A stretch of 64,000 nucleotides of DNA from Saprospiraceae bacterium (GCA_021738725.1 JAIPBE010000008.1:40435-104434); one strand, 5' to 3'. Shown: positions 49,247-59,114, counted from the first letter of the stretch. Numbers and translations are program-made. Notes: a model not told the origin generated them from the sequence alone.

Positions 49247-51321
49247 CTCTTTCTTCTACACGATCCCGGGTGAGCCAGGAAACGCTCCTTCGTGCTTTTC
49301 AGCTGATGACCACAGCGAAAACACTGACCGAGGTGTACGAGGAGAATTTCAAGGTCGTATCCAAATATGTACACGCGACATCACGTGGCCATGAAGCGGT
49401 TCAGATCGCTCTGGGATTGCAATTGCTACCAAAGGATTACCTGTCGCTCTACTACCGGGACGATGCTTTTCTACTGTCCATTGGCATGCAACCGTTTGAT
49501 CTGATGCTCCAGCTGATGGCCAAAAGAGATGATCCCTTCTCTGGCGGCCGGACCTACTATTGCCATCCATCTCTTCGCGATGATGATAAGCCCAGGATTC
49601 CGCATCAATCATCAGCAACCGGGATGCAAGCCATTCCGTCCACCGGCATTGCATTGGGCATGCAATACATGGAATCCATGGGCATGTCGCCTTATCCATC
49701 CGGTGAATTGCCTATCACCGTCTGTTCGTTAGGGGATGCATCTGTTACAGAAGGTGAAGTGGCTGAAGCCTTTCAGATGGCAGCTTTGCGTCAATTGCCC
49801 ATCCTGTATCTGGTCCAGGATAATGGTTGGGATATTTCTGCCAATGCAGAAGAGACACGAGCACAAAATGCCTTTGAATATGTCCAGGGTTTCCATGGGA
49901 TCGAAGCGAGGACCATAGACGGAACCGATTTCGCCGAATGTTATCAGGAGTTTGAGGAGATTCTGGCCATCATGCGGCGGGAACGCCGACCATTTCTTGT
50001 TCATGCACGCGTGCCCCTGTTGAATCATCACACCAGTGGCGTGCGAAAGGAATGGTATCGGGATGATCTTGAAGAACATCAATCCAGGGATCCCTGGCCC
50101 AAACTGAAGGACCACCTCCTGCGAGAAGGATTTTCAGGAGAGCAGCTGCAGTCGATCGGGAGGGAGGTGCGAAATCTTGTCGAAACGGATTATCAACGAG
50201 CCCTGGACAGTGAGGATCCCCGTCCAGAGGACCTGTTTACCCATGATTTTGCACCGACGCCCATTACCGAGGAGCGCGGTATTCGTGCCCCTGAAGGTGG
50301 CGAAGATAAGGTCATGGTGGATTGCGGCCTGTTTGCCATCGAAGAATTGATGCGGGAACATCCTGAATGTTTGCTTTACGGGCAGGATGTCGGAGGGCGA
50401 CTTGGAGGAGTCTTTCGGGAAGCGGCCACCCTGGCTCAGAAATTTGGTGATCATCGCGTGTTCAATACGCCGATCCAGGAAGCTTTTATTGTCGGCAGTA
50501 CTGTAGGAATGTCAGCAGTCGGGTTGAAGCCGATCGTTGAAGTCCAATTTGCTGATTATATCTGGCCAGGGCTGAATCAACTGTTCACTGAAGTGAGTAG
50601 ATCCTGTTATCTCACCAATGGAAAATGGCCAGTCAGTTGCATCCTTCGGGTGCCCATCGGCGCATATGGAAGTGGTGGACCCTATCATTCATCCAGTGTC
50701 GAAAGCGTGCTCACTAATATTCGCGGAATCAAGATCGCCTATCCCAGCAATGGGGCAGATCTCAAAGGTCTCCTGAAGGCGGCTTACTATGATCCCAATC
50801 CGGTAGTGATTCTGGAGCATAAAGGTTTGTACTGGTCCAAGGTCAAAGGAACTGATACGGCTCGATGTATTGAGCCAGACAAGGATTATATCCTTCCGTT
50901 TGGAAAGTCCCGCACAGTGGTTGCGGCGGATGAAGCGATCATGGGTGCCGGTCCTTCTCTGGGTATCGTCACTTACGGAATGGGTGTCCATTGGGCGTTG
51001 AATGCGGCCAAAAGCTTTCCCGGACAGATCGAGATCCTGGATCTGCGGACGCTTTATCCACTCGACGAAGAAGCCATGTATACTCTTGCAGCCCGTCACA
51101 ATCGGATATTGGTGGTCACTGAAGAACCTGTGAACAACACATTTGCCCAAAGCCTTGCGGCCCGGATTCAAGCCACATGCTTTGAGGATCTGGATGCACC
51201 GGTTCAAGTCATCGGATCGGAAAATATGCCTGCTATTCCTCTGAATATGATCCTCGAGAAAACCATGATCCCATCTGCGGAGAAAGTGGCGCTAGCCATC
51301 CGGGAGGTCCTGGAGTATTAA
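49243..51321 (+). CDS. Branched-chain 2-oxoacid dehydrogenase E1, fused alpha and beta subunits
   Basis: 692 residues. The first half (~1-340) is E1 alpha: SLGDASVTEGEVAEAFQMAALRQ (split over the TPP-binding region) and LYLVQDNGWDIS, the GDG..N-type TPP site. The second half (~345-692) is E1 beta: ALYGQDVGGRLGGVFREA-like, FNTPIQEAFIVG, PIVEVQFADYIWPGLNQL, and C-terminal LDLRTLYPLDEEA. Fused E1 is common in Bacteroidota. It decarboxylates 2-oxoacids (isovalerate, isocaproate, 3-methylvalerate) and passes the acyl group to E2. E2 and E3 are not nearby. Pyruvate as substrate cannot be ruled out. Confidence 0.9.
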   Translation: MTLSSTRSRVSQETLLRAFQLMTTAKTLTEVYEENFKVVSKYVHATSRGHEAVQIALGLQLLPKDYLSLYYRDDAFLLSIGMQPFDLMLQLMAKRDDPFSGGRTYYCHPSLRDDDKPRIPHQSSATGMQAIPSTGIALGMQYMESMGMSPYPSGELPITVCSLGDASVTEGEVAEAFQMAALRQLPILYLVQDNGWDISANAEETRAQNAFEYVQGFHGIEARTIDGTDFAECYQEFEEILAIMRRERRPFLVHARVPLLNHHTSGVRKEWYRDDLEEHQSRDPWPKLKDHLLREGFSGEQLQSIGREVRNLVETDYQRALDSEDPRPEDLFTHDFAPTPITEERGIRAPEGGEDKVMVDCGLFAIEELMREHPECLLYGQDVGGRLGGVFREAATLAQKFGDHRVFNTPIQEAFIVGSTVGMSAVGLKPIVEVQFADYIWPGLNQLFTEVSRSCYLTNGKWPVSCILRVPIGAYGSGGPYHSSSVESVLTNIRGIKIAYPSNGADLKGLLKAAYYDPNPVVILEHKGLYWSKVKGTDTARCIEPDKDYILPFGKSRTVVAADEAIMGAGPSLGIVTYGMGVHWALNAAKSFPGQIEILDLRTLYPLDEEAMYTLAARHNRILVVTEEPVNNTFAQSLAARIQATCFEDLDAPVQVIGSENMPAIPLNMILEKTMIPSAEKVALAIREVLEY

Positions 51322-51424
51322 CACATACATATTCTGCACCCGTTCAAGGAGTCATTTGAATCGTGTTCCTTTATGTGCCAAAAGAACCTATTATTCAACT
51401 ATTCGCATCAAGACAAAACAGACT

Positions 51425-52378
51425 ATGATCCGTATTCTCGCCAATGATGGCATTCATGCCACAGGATTGAACATGTTGAAGGACGCTGGCTTCCAGGTCG
51501 ACACCGATAAAGTAGCCCAGGAGGACCTGGCTGCAGTCCTTCCCATCTATGATGCACTTATCGTCCGTTCAGCCACCAAGGTGCGCCAGGACCTGATAGA
51601 CGGTTGCCCTGATTTGAAGGCTATTGCCAGGGGAGGGGTGGGCATGGATAATATAGATGTGGTCTATGCCCGGGAAAAGGGAGTGCATGTCTTTAATACA
51701 CCGGCTGCTTCATCACGGGCGGTTGCCGAATTGACTATGGGGCATATGCTTGCTTTGTCCCGTTTTCTTCATGTGGCCAACAGAGATATGCCTGCTTCAG
51801 GGGTCACTTCGTTCAACGACATGAAGAAGTCCTACAGCAAAGGGCGGGAAATTGAAGGCCGAACGCTGGGCATTGTCGGTTTTGGCCGTATCGGCCAATC
51901 CCTGGCTCAACTGGCACTTGGCGCAGGTATGCAGGTCATCGCATCTGATCCATTCGTTGAAACAGCTGACCTCTCCTGGACGGTCAGTGGCTTTGGTGAG
52001 ATCAATGTAACGATTCAGACCATCTCTTTGGAGCGTGTTTTGGCAGAATCGGACTTCCTCAGTGTGCACGTGCCCTCACTGGGTGGGAAGCCGCTGCTGG
52101 GTAAGGAAGAATTGGCAACAATGAAGTCTGGTGCCATTCTAGTGAATTCTGCCCGAGGGGGGATCATTGATGAAGATGCGCTGCTCGAGGCCCTGGATAG
52201 CGGAGAGATTGGCGGAGCCGGTCTGGATGTGTTTGTCGGTGAACCGACGCCTCGTCCGGAATTGTTGTGCCATCCGCTCATTTCCGTATCACCGCACATC
52301 GGTGCATCTACCAACGAAGCCCAAAGCCGGATAGGAGCAGAATTGGCGAATGGGATGATCGATTTTTTCCGAAAGTAG
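51425..52378 (+). CDS. D-3-phosphoglycerate dehydrogenase (SerA-like), short form
   Basis: 317 residues from MIRILANDGIHATGLNML. Rossmann motif GIVGFGRIGQSLAQLA (~145), substrate loop RGGVGMDNIDV, catalytic NSARGGIIDEDAL, GAGLDVFVGEPTP with Glu, and His in SPHIGAST. No ACT or ASB domain, so it is the short form lacking serine feedback control. Oxidises 3-phosphoglycerate for serine synthesis, which feeds glyA; a different 2-hydroxyacid dehydrogenase role is possible. Longer ORF to 51356 adds a basic stretch with no family support. Confidence 0.85.
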   Translation: MIRILANDGIHATGLNMLKDAGFQVDTDKVAQEDLAAVLPIYDALIVRSATKVRQDLIDGCPDLKAIARGGVGMDNIDVVYAREKGVHVFNTPAASSRAVAELTMGHMLALSRFLHVANRDMPASGVTSFNDMKKSYSKGREIEGRTLGIVGFGRIGQSLAQLALGAGMQVIASDPFVETADLSWTVSGFGEINVTIQTISLERVLAESDFLSVHVPSLGGKPLLGKEELATMKSGAILVNSARGGIIDEDALLEALDSGEIGGAGLDVFVGEPTPRPELLCHPLISVSPHIGASTNEAQSRIGAELANGMIDFFRK

Positions 52379-52399
52379 ACTCGACTTCATCCAAGCATG

Positions 52400-52440
52400 A
52401 AAAAGGGGCGGTCATCTATGGATGATCGCCCCTTATTTTA
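52400..52440. terminator. Bidirectional terminator after serA-like gene
   Basis: 12-bp stem GGGGCGGTCATC / GATGATCGCCCC with a single G-T pair, loop TATG, A-run on the left and TTATTTTA on the right. Serves the genes ending at 52378 (+) and 52455 (-). Confidence 0.85.
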
Positions 52441-52454
52441 AACCCAGATGGTTT

Positions 52455-53879
52455 TTATTTCGCGGTCCGGATCGTGGTTGATTCCTGTATCCAGCAGCCT
52501 ACATAGAAGGATTGGCCTTCCTTGAGGTTGCGTTGAAAAATATCTTCCACATTGGGCATATACGCGCTGTATTGATTGATCAGTCGAGTGGCTTCCGCAG
52601 CAACGGAAGGATCAATATTGCGCGCAACCTGCCATTTATCAATCGCGGGCCAGGTCACGATCTGGCTGTCCCAACCACGGCCGGGTCCGCAAATAGGTCC
52701 GCTGGATGCATACAACTTGCCGATGAGGATATACGGTTCACCATTATTCGGGTCTAGTTTGGCAGATGCCAGCGCATACTGTCTGGATTTGTTAAAATTC
52801 TTCAAGTGAGAATAATAGACCTTGGCGATCACCAACTGGTATTGGGCTTTTTTCGAATTATCTCCAGATTCAGCTGAGGCTTTTTCAAACAGGTCCACCG
52901 CCTCACGATATCGCCCTTCCTGAAGTGCATCGAAAGCCTTTCGACCTGTGGATGTTTGATCTGCCTCCGTGCACTTGTTTTTGATAAATATACCCATGCG
53001 GACCAGGCGGGCATCATTTGGATTCAGTTTGCCCCAGCGCAAACGGCTATACACAGTTTCTGCAACATCACAGTTTGTCGAATCAGCCAGATAGTCCGGA
53101 TAATAGCGATCTACGTAATACTGAGTTGGATAGAAGTCTTCGATGGTTTCAAATTCCTCCAATCGTACGGGCGCATACGATTTTACAATGCTGAAATTTT
53201 CCTTTTCCTTACTGTCAGTCAAGCCGTGGGCCAGGATCTTTCGCACCTGGTCTTGATAGTGCTGTGCTTCTTTTACAGACACCTCATTCCGATTGAATCG
53301 TGCGATCAATACATCCGTGAAGGGGTTGAGGACAAAGGCTGGAGTCTTCAATCCATCTTGATCGATGGTGGATTTGAACAGAGAGTAGATCTCCTCATCC
53401 GAGGAATACGATCTGAAGGTGTAATAAAGGTCAAAGGCCAACAGCCCATTGAGGAAGTAATCATTGGGATAACAGATAGCTGCATCCCGATAGAGGTCAC
53501 GAATCTTCTGAACGTACTCAGCCTGGACAACGGAGTCTTTGGCCGTATTGAAGAAGTGCTTGTAAAATTTGACGCCATCCGTGTATTGGGTGGAACGTTT
53601 ACCATCTGCTGCAGGGGCGAGTTGGAATGCGCGTTGCCAATGCGGCCAGGCAGAGTCAAAGTCGTTTTCCCTGAGAAATCCGCGGTAGATCACATGCTCA
53701 TTGAGCGCATCCTCCGGATATTCAGAGGTGGAAAATGTGGTGCACCCATCACGAATGACATCTGACTCGTCTGATTTATATTTTTCCGGAATGCCGGTTT
53801 CAACTGTTTTCTCCACTGTCTTCGGGGTACAGGCTGTAAACAGGCATACTGTAGAAAGAAAAGAAATGAGAATTCTCAT
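52455..53879 (-). CDS. TPR-containing lipoprotein, paralogue 1
   Basis: 474 residues. Lipobox LFTAC near residue 17. N-terminal motif HVIYRGFLRENDFDSAWPHWQRAFQLAP and C-terminal LKEGQSFYVGCWI are shared with the neighbouring paralogue, with a TPR-like helical middle (ALQEGRYREAVDLFEKA). Function unknown; family conserved in Bacteroidota next to coaX. Own -7 box in the 168-nt gap before it, so it may be regulated apart from the rest of the cluster. Confidence 0.8.
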   Translation of the reverse strand: MRILISFLSTVCLFTACTPKTVEKTVETGIPEKYKSDESDVIRDGCTTFSTSEYPEDALNEHVIYRGFLRENDFDSAWPHWQRAFQLAPAADGKRSTQYTDGVKFYKHFFNTAKDSVVQAEYVQKIRDLYRDAAICYPNDYFLNGLLAFDLYYTFRSYSSDEEIYSLFKSTIDQDGLKTPAFVLNPFTDVLIARFNRNEVSVKEAQHYQDQVRKILAHGLTDSKEKENFSIVKSYAPVRLEEFETIEDFYPTQYYVDRYYPDYLADSTNCDVAETVYSRLRWGKLNPNDARLVRMGIFIKNKCTEADQTSTGRKAFDALQEGRYREAVDLFEKASAESGDNSKKAQYQLVIAKVYYSHLKNFNKSRQYALASAKLDPNNGEPYILIGKLYASSGPICGPGRGWDSQIVTWPAIDKWQVARNIDPSVAAEATRLINQYSAYMPNVEDIFQRNLKEGQSFYVGCWIQESTTIRTAK

Positions 53880-53898
53880 GCGTTCATTTTTGCGGTCA

Positions 53899-53906
53899 CA
53901 AATGTA
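53899..53906 (-). promoter_or_regulatory. -7 box of TPR lipoprotein 1
   Basis: Minus-strand TACATTTG, exact consensus, 19 nt before the ATG at 53879. Confidence 0.45.
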
Positions 53907-54000
53907 CTCTCTCCTTTACAAAACAGGAGAAGAAGGGTGTTGATAACAATCAGAACGTTAAAAAGATGAATTCGTCCTGGGCTTGATTGAAACAAATAAA

Positions 54001-54032
54001 GGGCTGGCGATATTTCGCCAGCCCTTTTTTTG
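54001..54032 (-). terminator. Intrinsic terminator of the purH-coaX-OMP-TPR operon
   Basis: Perfect 10-bp stem GGGCTGGCGA / TCGCCAGCCC, loop TATT. On the minus strand the tail is TTTATTTGTTT; T-run also on the plus side, so it can act both ways. Confidence 0.8.
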
Positions 54033-54047
54033 CTTGAGAAAAGCTTA

Positions 54048-55418
54048 CTATTTATTGAACTGAAGAGTGACCGTTTCCCCGATCCAGCAACCGATCGAGT
54101 AGGACTGGCCTTCTTTTAAACCTAACATATGTGCATCCTCATGGGAAGGCCGAGAACTCATAAATCTGGAGAGACGTTCATTGACCTGATCAGCGACAGA
54201 GGGGTCAATGGCCTTGGCCGCGTAATATTTTTCCATGGCGGCGAGGATGACACAGCGCTGCTCGAAATCAGAATTACCACATGACCGGTATGACTTGGCA
54301 TACATATCCCCGATCAGGATTAACGGTTGACCCCAATTCGGGCGCAATTTCAGGGCTTTGCGGGCATGTTCACGGGCGGTGGTATACCGATCGAATTGTC
54401 TGAACTCAATGGAGCCCAATGCCTGGTAATAGTCGGCAAGTTTTTCCTGGTCTGATTCCTGTTCGATAGCGATTTTATACTTCTCGATCGCCTCACTGTA
54501 CTTTCCTTCATCATACAGGGCCTTTGCATGTGATCCGGGGTTCTTTTCATAGAATTCCGCGAGTACTTGGGCATTGACCTCTGCTGCATAGGCTTCATAC
54601 TTGCTCTTCAGCTCAACCATCAAGGGGTCTGTATCGCCGCATTCCTGATTGGCCAGTTTAAGATAGATCTCTTTGATCAGTTCTCCATTCTCGGGATCTG
54701 CCCGGTATTTGGGTTCCAATTTGTTCTTAAACCAGGCGCAGTCGAACAAGGAGCCTTCAATCTGGGCGAGGGTGGGCATCATTGCATCTTTCCCCTGCTG
54801 ATATTGAGCAGAGAATTGTTTGTTATTGGCGATATTATAGTCTGCCAATGCGACCAACTTTGAAAAGACATCTCGTGCTTCTTCGTCGGTGATCCGCTTG
54901 TTTTTGTATTGATCAACAAGCACATAGGCCATAGGGACCAGTATGATGTACTCAGCATTGTTACCCAAGGCATCCAGGGAAGTTTTCAATGCTTTGTAGG
55001 TTTCCAGGTAAGGAGATGCCAGGTTGTAGAACATATAGTAGCCTTTCCGGCCGTATGCCGGGCCTGGAGAACCTGTGCACTCTGCTTCTTGATCAAAAAT
55101 GGCCAGTGCCGCATTTCTAAATGCCTCTTTGTCAGCTTCAGTGGTGGCGGATTCATATTTTTTGATGTACAACTGTTGTCCATCATAGAAATGATCGGTT
55201 CGCTTGCCATCAGCATATGGGGCCTCCTTATAGACCTTCTGCCAGTATGCAAAGGCCTGTTCGGGTTTGTTTTCCTTGAGGAATCCTTTGTAGATTACAT
55301 GGTCCTGGATGAGATCATCCTGATTAGGCTTGCCCACCCATGTATCGCATTGGGCATGTGCGGCGGTTGCCCAGAACAGAGACGAAAGGGCAAAGAATAT
55401 GATCCTGTACAATTGCAT
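54048..55418 (-). CDS. TPR-containing exported protein, paralogue 2
   Basis: 456 residues; signal peptide MQLYRIIFFALSSLFWATAAHA (not a lipobox). Shares HVIYKGFLKENKPEQAFAYWQ and LKEGQSYSIGCWI with paralogue 1, with TPR-like YDEGKYSEAIEKYKIAIEQ in the middle. Follows the outer-membrane protein by 1 nt, so it is cotranscribed with it and likely works in the same envelope process. Confidence 0.8.
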   Translation of the reverse strand: MQLYRIIFFALSSLFWATAAHAQCDTWVGKPNQDDLIQDHVIYKGFLKENKPEQAFAYWQKVYKEAPYADGKRTDHFYDGQQLYIKKYESATTEADKEAFRNAALAIFDQEAECTGSPGPAYGRKGYYMFYNLASPYLETYKALKTSLDALGNNAEYIILVPMAYVLVDQYKNKRITDEEARDVFSKLVALADYNIANNKQFSAQYQQGKDAMMPTLAQIEGSLFDCAWFKNKLEPKYRADPENGELIKEIYLKLANQECGDTDPLMVELKSKYEAYAAEVNAQVLAEFYEKNPGSHAKALYDEGKYSEAIEKYKIAIEQESDQEKLADYYQALGSIEFRQFDRYTTAREHARKALKLRPNWGQPLILIGDMYAKSYRSCGNSDFEQRCVILAAMEKYYAAKAIDPSVADQVNERLSRFMSSRPSHEDAHMLGLKEGQSYSIGCWIGETVTLQFNK

Positions 55419-55419
55419 G

Positions 55420-56781
55420 TTAGTCGAATTTACGTTTGTAGAACCAGGAGTTGTCGTTCAAAGTTGCAGCTATGCGGATCCGAAAATATGTGTCTTGCTG
55501 AATTTCTGTGACACCACGACGTCCAGCTTCGAGAGCCAGATCGAGAAAGGAGATCTGTTGTCGGGGCAATAATACCGGGAAGCCAAAACCGATTTGCAGG
55601 CCATACGCCGCAAAGTCCTGTCCGTTGATGACCCTGGGATCCGTCTCATAATAGATCCCGGCCCGGTACCGGACGCGGCGCAGGTAATTCCGAAAGGAAT
55701 TTACATCTGGAGTCCATTCACCACCGGCACTGAGTCGCATAGAGTTTTGATAGTCCAGTCCGATATCGGTTTTATCCTCCAGTTTGAAGGCATTCCAAAA
55801 ATTGAATTCTGCATTGATCCCGATCTGGTATCGACTGCCTTTTGAGTAGGTCATTCCCAGGCCAAGTTTGGCAGGCAGTTGCCCAGATCCCTTTTTATTC
55901 TCTTCCAGTAGGATGGTGTCTCGTGCCAACAGGGAACTGGAGGTATAAGGAATGTTGATCCGCTCGATGAGTCGGTCGGAGAACGTATTAAAATTGGTCG
56001 CAGAGCCTCCATAGAGGCCGAATGTCATGGATCTACGGAAACGGGCTTTGTCCTGCTCCTCTGATTCCGGATCAAGGAAATGTTTGTACATCAATCCGGC
56101 TTGCCATTTGAATCCTCTGAGATTCATGGTAGAAAAGGAACGTGTTGAATAGGGGGCTACTTCCTGGATGAGATCCAGTTGGGAATTGTTCTCAATTCTG
56201 CCAAAGACATAGCCCAGTTGGATACCGGCAGATAGTCCCTTGTATTTGACACCTCCGGACCAGGCCGCCTGGGTGAGACCACCTTCACCTAGAAAAATGC
56301 TTCTAACCGTGTCTATGCCCTGAATATCCTGGTATACCTCGACATCATATCCCACCAGACTCAACGGGCTGATTTGAACACCCATCGCATAGTCCCAGGG
56401 ACTCGTTTTTTTGTCGAGGATCTCATTAATCCGTGACTTTAAAGGGAAGGCAAGGGACAGATAATCCAGATTGCCAGACCATACGGCTTGATGGGAGCCA
56501 TTACTTTCGAATTGATTGTACCGACTGGCCAGACCAAATTCCAAAGCAGTGGTCTGGAGATAGGGGAAACTGGCGGGATTGCCCGGATTCACCCGATATG
56601 GATCTGTCCATGCAGCGAAAAGACCACCTGTTGCTCCTGTTTGGTTGAAATCGCCACGAAAGACATCTCCGATTCCGTAACGGGTGATCGGTGAATTGTC
56701 CTTTGGTTGGGCGAACGCGATGCCGGGCAGTATCGTGCTTAAAATTACGAATGCCAGTAGCTTATCAAGCTTCCAATTCAT
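55420..56781 (-). CDS. Outer-membrane beta-barrel protein of the coaX locus
   Basis: 453 residues; signal peptide MNWKLDKLLAFVILSTILPGIAFAQ. N-terminal segment SPITRYGIGDVFRGDFNQTGATGG and the repeating short beta strands with aromatic ends are typical of FadL/PorV-like transporters or barrels of Bacteroidota; exact family uncertain. Starts 17 nt before the coaX stop. Its link with TPR proteins suggests an envelope transport or assembly function. Confidence 0.75.
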   Translation of the reverse strand: MNWKLDKLLAFVILSTILPGIAFAQPKDNSPITRYGIGDVFRGDFNQTGATGGLFAAWTDPYRVNPGNPASFPYLQTTALEFGLASRYNQFESNGSHQAVWSGNLDYLSLAFPLKSRINEILDKKTSPWDYAMGVQISPLSLVGYDVEVYQDIQGIDTVRSIFLGEGGLTQAAWSGGVKYKGLSAGIQLGYVFGRIENNSQLDLIQEVAPYSTRSFSTMNLRGFKWQAGLMYKHFLDPESEEQDKARFRRSMTFGLYGGSATNFNTFSDRLIERINIPYTSSSLLARDTILLEENKKGSGQLPAKLGLGMTYSKGSRYQIGINAEFNFWNAFKLEDKTDIGLDYQNSMRLSAGGEWTPDVNSFRNYLRRVRYRAGIYYETDPRVINGQDFAAYGLQIGFGFPVLLPRQQISFLDLALEAGRRGVTEIQQDTYFRIRIAATLNDNSWFYKRKFD

Positions 56782-57493
56782 GGTTCAAGATTTGATTGAG
56801 GCCGATAAGAACGAGCTCAGAATGTGCAAATATCACAGAATTCATATGCTTGGCCAAAAAATCCATATCCCCACCTGTTACGATGACGTTAAGGTTTGGA
56901 TGTTCTGCCCGATATCGATGTATCATACCTTCTATCTCGCATACTCCGCCCCATTGTGCACCGGCGGTCAATGAGCCAGCGGTGTCCAGGCCTGGGAGTG
57001 TCGGAGATGCCTGCCATTCTGCTAACGGCAAGCGGGCCGTAAAGGTATGCATCGCTTCCAGACGCATGCGCAAACCGGGAGAAATACTTCCGCCGTGATA
57101 ATGGTGGCCGGCTTCCAGAAGATCGATCGTAATGCAGGTGCCTGCATCAATGACCAACAGGGGTGGAGAGTATCCGAGTGCCAGAGCTCCAGCTATACCT
57201 GCGGTGCGATCTCGGCCAAGAGTAGCAGGTGTGCGATAATGATTCTGAAAAGGCAGTTGTGTATGATGGGTGAGTTCAAACCAGGTCATGCTCCGGTCCA
57301 TCCATCCGGGCAGCCAATCGGGAATGAGCCCTGTGGCACTGATGATGCCAGCATCGGGGCAGTCTGCTTGGATAAACTCATCCAGCCAAGCCTCCGTCAG
57401 TTCGGTCGTCGAATTGGAAGCCATTGGGTTCGTTGAGGAAAAAAGGGCCGCTTTTGTTCGGGTGTTCCCAATGTCTAGAACGAGGTTCATCAA
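56765..57493 (-). CDS. coaX: Type III pantothenate kinase
   Basis: 242 residues, normal for CoaX. First step of coenzyme A synthesis. N-terminal phosphate motif LVLDIGNTRTKAALF, PATLGRDRTAGIAGA, VIDAGTCITIDLL, GGSISPGLRMR and C-terminal NVIVTGGD. Overlaps purH by 4 nt and the outer-membrane gene by 17 nt. Confidence 0.95.
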   Translation of the reverse strand: MMNLVLDIGNTRTKAALFSSTNPMASNSTTELTEAWLDEFIQADCPDAGIISATGLIPDWLPGWMDRSMTWFELTHHTQLPFQNHYRTPATLGRDRTAGIAGALALGYSPPLLVIDAGTCITIDLLEAGHHYHGGSISPGLRMRLEAMHTFTARLPLAEWQASPTLPGLDTAGSLTAGAQWGGVCEIEGMIHRYRAEHPNLNVIVTGGDMDFLAKHMNSVIFAHSELVLIGLNQILNHELEA

Positions 57494-59016
57494 TGTTTGA
57501 AGTGGCGGTTTCCAGTAAAGACCATAGCCATTTGATGGGCGTCACAGTATGAAATACTATCCTTGTCCTTAATGCTGCCCCCCGGCTGGATGACGGCTCG
57601 AATGCCAGACTGATCCGCGATCTCCACGCAATCGGGAAACGGAAAAAAAGCATCTGAAGCCATCACAGCGCCTTCGAGGTCGAAACCAAAGGCTTTTGCC
57701 TTGATGATGGCTTGTTGCAAGGCATCTACCCGTGAGGTCTGCCCGCAACCCATACCGAGGAGTTGCTGGTTGCGTACCAGCACGATCGTGTTGCTTTTCA
57801 AATGTTTTACGCATGTATTTGCAAAGAGAAGATCCTGGATCTCCACTGCGGTGGGTTCTGTCTTTGTAACAGTCTGCAGGTCTTCCTGCTTTTCTTGACG
57901 ATCATCATAATCCTGAACCAGGATACCATTGAGCAGACTCCGAAACTGTTCTTTGGGTTGATAGTATTCCGGGAATACGAGGAGTATCCGGTTCTTTTTA
58001 GCCTGCAGGATTTCCAGGGCTTCGGCACTGAATCCTGGGGCTAGAAGGACCTCATAAAAGATCTCATCGATCGCCTTGGCAGTTCGGGCATCAATTTCCC
58101 TGTTTGCCGCCAGAATACCCCCGAATGCCGAAACCGGATCTCCGGCCAGGGCATCGTGCCATGCAGATAACAGGTCGGAACGAGTGGCTACACCGCAGGC
58201 ATTGGTGTGTTTGATGACGACGAATGTGGGCTCGGCATGGCGGAATTCGCTGATGAGGGTCAAGCCGGCATCGACATCGACCAGATTGTTGTACGAAAGT
58301 TCCTTTCCATGCAATTGCTGCACGACCTGTTCCAGAGGCCCGTAAAAAGTACCTCTCTGATGGGGGTTTTCACCGTAACGGAGAGGTTTTTCGGGACCTG
58401 CCTGCGCTGAAAAGGACTCCTCATCTATTATCTGGCTAAAATATTGGGCAATAGCGGTATCATAACCGGCACTGATCCGAAAGGCCTTTGTGGCGAAATA
58501 TTTTCGGTCCTCCAGATCCGTAACACCCCGTTTGACATCCAGCAATCGCTGGAGTGTTCCATACTCTTCACGACATGGAATGATAACTACATCTGCATAG
58601 TTTTTCGCAGCTGCGCGAATCAGAGAGATACCTCCAATGTCGATCTTTTCGATGATCGATGAGTGATCTGTTGTTTTTTGAACAGTTTCTTCGAAGGGAT
58701 ATAAATCGACGATCACCAGGTCGATTTCCGGGATCGCATATTCTTTGAGCTGGTCCAGATGCGCAGATTCACGACGCGCCAGGATCCCCCCGAAGATCTT
58801 CGGATGCAGGGTCTTGACCCGTCCATCCAGGATGGAAGGATAGTCAGTCAGGTCTTCAACAGGAATCACCGGAATGCCCAACCCTTCGATAAAGGTCTGG
58901 GTGCCACCAGTGGAATAGAGGGTGATGCCCAATTGATGGAGTTGGCGTATAATGGGTTCCAAGCCATCTTTTGCAAACACCGATACCAGAGCTGATCGTA
59001 TGGAGCGGGAAGACAT
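57490..59016 (-). CDS. purH: Bifunctional AICAR formyltransferase/IMP cyclohydrolase
   Basis: 508 residues. N-terminal cyclohydrolase domain (~1-195: STGGT, GRVKTLHPKIFGG, EKIDIGGISLIRAAAKN) and C-terminal transformylase domain (RYGENPHQRG, KHTNACGVA, SDAFFPFPDCVE, QPGGSIKDKDSI). It performs the last two steps of IMP synthesis, using 10-formyl-THF. First gene of the operon, with a -7 box 20 nt before the ATG. Confidence 0.97.
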   Translation of the reverse strand: MSSRSIRSALVSVFAKDGLEPIIRQLHQLGITLYSTGGTQTFIEGLGIPVIPVEDLTDYPSILDGRVKTLHPKIFGGILARRESAHLDQLKEYAIPEIDLVIVDLYPFEETVQKTTDHSSIIEKIDIGGISLIRAAAKNYADVVIIPCREEYGTLQRLLDVKRGVTDLEDRKYFATKAFRISAGYDTAIAQYFSQIIDEESFSAQAGPEKPLRYGENPHQRGTFYGPLEQVVQQLHGKELSYNNLVDVDAGLTLISEFRHAEPTFVVIKHTNACGVATRSDLLSAWHDALAGDPVSAFGGILAANREIDARTAKAIDEIFYEVLLAPGFSAEALEILQAKKNRILLVFPEYYQPKEQFRSLLNGILVQDYDDRQEKQEDLQTVTKTEPTAVEIQDLLFANTCVKHLKSNTIVLVRNQQLLGMGCGQTSRVDALQQAIIKAKAFGFDLEGAVMASDAFFPFPDCVEIADQSGIRAVIQPGGSIKDKDSISYCDAHQMAMVFTGNRHFKH

Positions 59017-59036
59017 AAGGGTGATTTTTAAGGCTG

Positions 59037-59044
59037 CAAAGGTA
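59037..59044 (-). promoter_or_regulatory. -7 box of purH operon
   Basis: Minus-strand TACCTTTG, exact consensus. Confidence 0.5.
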
Positions 59045-59114
59045 GAAAGACCAGGAAGAAAACTAACTGTCTGCCTCGGCTATCTTGGTGGTCCAATATA
59101 TGTAGGTCCACAAG

